A stretch of DNA of 32,310 nt, taken from positions 1-32,310 of the forward strand of contig JAFXDE010000021.1 in the NCBI GenBank assembly GCA_017516315.1, written 5' to 3'. Under the pieces are notes generated by a model. It was not told the origin of the DNA and did no database searches. It was given only the letters and a program-made list of their open reading frames with translations. Made by a program: the position numbers and the translations under genes. Positions 30,302 through 32,310 of the stretch are shown here, piece after piece (positions within the stretch are counted from its first letter, which is position 1; every line of letters starts with the position of its first letter). The stretch is from Clostridia bacterium. Lineage in GTDB: Bacteria; Bacillota; Clostridia; Oscillospirales; Acutalibacteraceae.

Positions 30302-31416
30302 TAGCTTATTATTTTAAAAATATAATTATCTCAATCGTTGCATTTCTTCTTTTTGCAGTTACCGTTATACTTCCTGTCAACCTTATGAAAATCACTGTAT
30401 CACCTGCTGTTTTCGAAACGGGCGGAGACTATTATAACATCGTTTGGGAAACCTCATTCAAGGGTACCGGCTGTGTAAAATATACCTATAAGGGCGAAGA
30501 AAAGGTAATCTGGGACTCCAATAACGGTATCATCACCTCCGATGACACGGTACACAGTGTAAGGGTACCCAAGCAGGAGCTTCGCGGCAATACCTATACC
30601 GTAGAATCACAGCACATACCCTTTAAATTCGCTTATCACTGTCTTAAGGGCAAGAAAACCGAAAGTGCACCCATAGTCTTCGGCGGTGAGAAAAAGGAAG
30701 ACGGCATAAATATCCTCTGCATTGCCGACATTCACGAAATGGAAGATAAAATGAACGAGGCTCTTTCTCATATCGAAGAAAAGCCTGATCTTATATGTAT
30801 GATAGGTGACATCACCTCAGAAATGCGCACTAAGGACCAGTTTACCAAATTCCTTCTTAAGGATGCGGCAGAGCTTAGCGGCAGTGCAATTCCCGTAGTA
30901 TATACCCGCGGCAATCATGAAACCAGAGGTGAATATGCAGGAGTTCTCGCCGATTATTTGGGCGACGAGCACGGCAAATTTTACTATACCTTCGAGTTCG
31001 GTCCCCTTTCTGCAGTAGTTATCGATTCAGGCGAGGATAAGGAAGACAGTCACAAGGAATACAGCGGTCTCGTAAATTTCGAACAGCTCAGAAACGAAGA
31101 ATATGAATGGCTCTGTGAGCTTGACAAAAAAGACTTCGATGGAAAATATAAAATAGTCTTCAGCCACGAGCCGAAGCTTGACGACCATTTCGGCAAGGAT
31201 TGGACAAAGCCTCTTAAAGAGCTCGGTATGGATCTGGTTGTCGGCGGTCATTGGCATCAGTCAAAAATTGAGGAGGGTGAGCTTCCTATGTTTATCGTCG
31301 GCGGCAACCTCGGAAACGGTAATTGGGCTGCATCAATAATCAGACTCGAAAACGGCAAAATCTCCCTCTTAACCGTAGACAGAGAAGGAAATCTGCTTAT
31401 AGAAAGAGATGTATAA
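30298..31416 (+). CDS. Membrane-anchored calcineurin-like metallophosphatase
   Basis: 372 residues: a short N-terminus, one membrane segment (about 8-28), a beta-rich extracytoplasmic domain of about 100 residues (VFETGGDYYNIVWETSFKG onward) resembling the N-terminal domain of purple-acid-type phosphatases, then the metallophosphoesterase core. Metal ligands are D144 and H146 (ADIH), D171 (GDIT), N206 and H207 (GNHE), H290 (FSHE), H318 and H320 (GHWH). It probably removes phosphate from an extracellular ester or nucleotide. The start overlaps the lyase gene (ATGA), and a strong terminator follows. The functional link to a C-S lyase is not evident. Confidence 0.9.
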   Translation: MIAYYFKNIIISIVAFLLFAVTVILPVNLMKITVSPAVFETGGDYYNIVWETSFKGTGCVKYTYKGEEKVIWDSNNGIITSDDTVHSVRVPKQELRGNTYTVESQHIPFKFAYHCLKGKKTESAPIVFGGEKKEDGINILCIADIHEMEDKMNEALSHIEEKPDLICMIGDITSEMRTKDQFTKFLLKDAAELSGSAIPVVYTRGNHETRGEYAGVLADYLGDEHGKFYYTFEFGPLSAVVIDSGEDKEDSHKEYSGLVNFEQLRNEEYEWLCELDKKDFDGKYKIVFSHEPKLDDHFGKDWTKPLKELGMDLVVGGHWHQSKIEEGELPMFIVGGNLGNGNWAASIIRLENGKISLLTVDREGNLLIERDV

Positions 31417-31427
31417 TTTAACAAGAG

Positions 31428-31456
31428 AGCAACCGCTGAAAAACGCGGTTGCTTTT
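31428..31456 (+). terminator. Terminator of the lyase/metallophosphatase operon
   Basis: A perfect 9-bp stem AGCAACCGC / GCGGTTGCT (31428-31436 with 31445-31453) is followed by TTTT, 12 bases past the stop. Confidence 0.85.
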
Positions 31457-31469
31457 CCGTGACAATAGA

Positions 31470-31507
31470 TTACCCCTGTGTCAGCCTAACGGTTGACGCA
31501 GGGGTAA
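31470..31507. terminator. Second terminator, facing araD
   Basis: A 14-bp stem with one G-U pair (31470-31483 with 31494-31507; TTACCCCTG...CAGGGGTAA) and AAAATTTT on the araD side. It probably ends convergent transcripts. Confidence 0.7.
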
Positions 31508-31531
31508 AATTTTACGCTTTTATACTGTTTC

Positions 31532-32221
31532 TTATTTTTGTCCGTAATAAGCATTCGGGCCGTGCTTTCTCATATAATGCTTATCGAGAAGATACTGCTC
31601 GATAGTTCTTTTTTCACCGCTTATCATTTCAGCGTGATAAGCCATATTTGCCACGGTTTCCATAACCACAGCATTATGTACGGCTTCCTTGGGATTTTTA
31701 CCCCAGGCAAAGGGTCCGTGCTTATAAACCACTACACCGGGAACAGCCATCGGGTCGATACCCTCAAAGGCCTCGATAATAACCGTACCCGTCTCCTTCT
31801 CGTAGGCCCTCTCCACCTCGTCCGGCGTTAGCTGACGTGTACAGGGAATAGGACCGTAGAAATAATCAGCGTGAGTAGTGCCGTAAGCAGGAATACTTCT
31901 TCCTGCCTGCGCCCATGAGGTGGCCCAGGTCGAATGTGTATGAATAACTCCGCCGATTTTCGGAAAAGCCTTATAAAGCTCGATGTGAGTGGGAGTGTCG
32001 GAGGAGGGATTGAGCTTACCCTCAACCACATTGCCTTCAAGATCCACCACTACCATATCATCGGCAGTCATAACATCATATTCCACACCGCTGGGTTTTA
32101 TAACGATAAGGCCCTTTTCTCTGTCTATTCCGCTGACATTACCCCATGTAAAGGTAACCAGACCGTAGGCAGGAAGGCTTAAATTGGCTTTAAGAACCTC
32201 TTGCTTGAGTTGTTCTAACAT
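31532..32221 (-). CDS. araD: L-ribulose-5-phosphate 4-epimerase
   Basis: 229-residue class II aldolase-fold enzyme, near the usual 231. It converts L-ribulose-5-phosphate to D-xylulose-5-phosphate, the last step of L-arabinose catabolism. Visible motifs are [20 protein letters not shown] (D75), the zinc ligands H94 and H96 (HTHSTWA) and H168 (YKHGPFAWG). The GTTHADYF segment is typical of AraD, compared with fuculose-phosphate aldolases. The ribosome binding site is AAAGGAA. No araA or araB is in the window. A hairpin upstream (32256-32294) suggests that another minus-strand gene ends just beyond the right edge. Confidence 0.95.
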   Translation of the reverse strand: MLEQLKQEVLKANLSLPAYGLVTFTWGNVSGIDREKGLIVIKPSGVEYDVMTADDMVVVDLEGNVVEGKLNPSSDTPTHIELYKAFPKIGGVIHTHSTWATSWAQAGRSIPAYGTTHADYFYGPIPCTRQLTPDEVERAYEKETGTVIIEAFEGIDPMAVPGVVVYKHGPFAWGKNPKEAVHNAVVMETVANMAYHAEMISGEKRTIEQYLLDKHYMRKHGPNAYYGQK

Positions 32222-32255
32222 AGTGTATCATTCCTTTTCATTTTTTCTGCTATAT

Positions 32256-32294
32256 AAACACAGCATCGGCTCCCGTTGAACTGATGCTGTGTTT
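32256..32294. terminator. Hairpin upstream of araD, probable terminator of an off-window gene
   Basis: A perfect 12-bp stem AAACACAGCATC / GATGCTGTGTTT (32256-32267 with 32283-32294) with a 15-base loop and a T-rich flank on each side. It most likely ends a minus-strand gene beyond the right edge. A leader hairpin of araD is the alternative. Confidence 0.5.
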
Positions 32295-32310
32295 CTGCTG
32301 TTAAGTTTTA

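Noticed and set aside
27915-32221. GH43 and araD as one arabinose operon
   Set aside because: They are on opposite strands, 2.7 kb apart, with several terminators and an unrelated operon between them. Only a pathway-level link is supported.
1-32310. CRISPR arrays, tRNA or rRNA genes, transposases, phage structural genes
   Set aside because: Reading of both strands showed no repeat-spacer pattern, no recognisable RNA gene and no such protein motifs.

Overview
The window looks like chromosomal DNA of a Gram-positive anaerobe of the class Clostridia, probably a gut Oscillospiraceae/Ruminococcaceae relative. The reasons are AGGAGG-type ribosome binding sites before most genes, sigma-A-like promoters (TTGACA / TATAAT), pyruvate phosphate dikinase, a sensory [FeFe]-hydrogenase cluster typical of fermentative Clostridia, an anchored bile-salt-hydrolase-like enzyme and plant-sugar genes (GH43, AraD). 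I saw no rRNA, tRNA, CRISPR array, transposase or integrase. The family-level taxonomy is inference.

Left edge (1-476): two small minus-strand genes of a type common in clostridial mobile elements, a terminator and a possible gene remnant lie beside ppdK (477-3110, minus). From 3418 to 10315 a plus-strand run encodes an anchored extracytoplasmic protein, an ABC ATPase, a giant FtsX-type permease with a ~330-residue coiled-coil insert, a class II aldolase and IolC. The last two could carry out consecutive steps of myo-inositol breakdown. A 16-bp perfect hairpin closes this run.

From 10455 to 17078 everything is on the minus strand. The core (11316-14500) is DRTGG protein, HATPase, [FeFe]-hydrogenase-like sensor, second DRTGG protein and PHP phosphoesterase, with overlapping or nearly touching genes. 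It continues into a C_GCAxxG_C_C protein and a DUF4375 protein. The sensor keeps the four H-cluster cysteines but has alanine at the proton-relay position, so it probably senses redox state or H2 and signals through the other proteins. Upstream are a second PHP protein with an unknown gene (own promoter), then MTA/SAH nucleosidase (own promoter).

From 17268 to 21343 (minus) come a MATE exporter, a small secreted protein and an EF-G-like GTPase with altered G motifs. CopA (21755-24250, plus) is a copper ATPase with metal-binding domains at both ends. A fructosamine-kinase-like protein (minus), the anchored Ntn hydrolase (plus) and a secreted CHAP-RICIN protein (minus) follow. The right part holds an intracellular GH43 enzyme (plus), an overlooked 30-residue ORF (minus), a PatB-type C-S lyase overlapping an anchored metallophosphatase (plus), and AraD (minus).

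Best leads for new biology: the giant coiled-coil ABC permease with its companion protein; the sensory hydrogenase operon with its extra downstream genes; three structured intergenic elements sharing a core (about 16.3, 17.2 and 21.5 kb); the anchored choloylglycine-hydrolase-like enzyme; and the 30-residue hydrophobic peptide gene.
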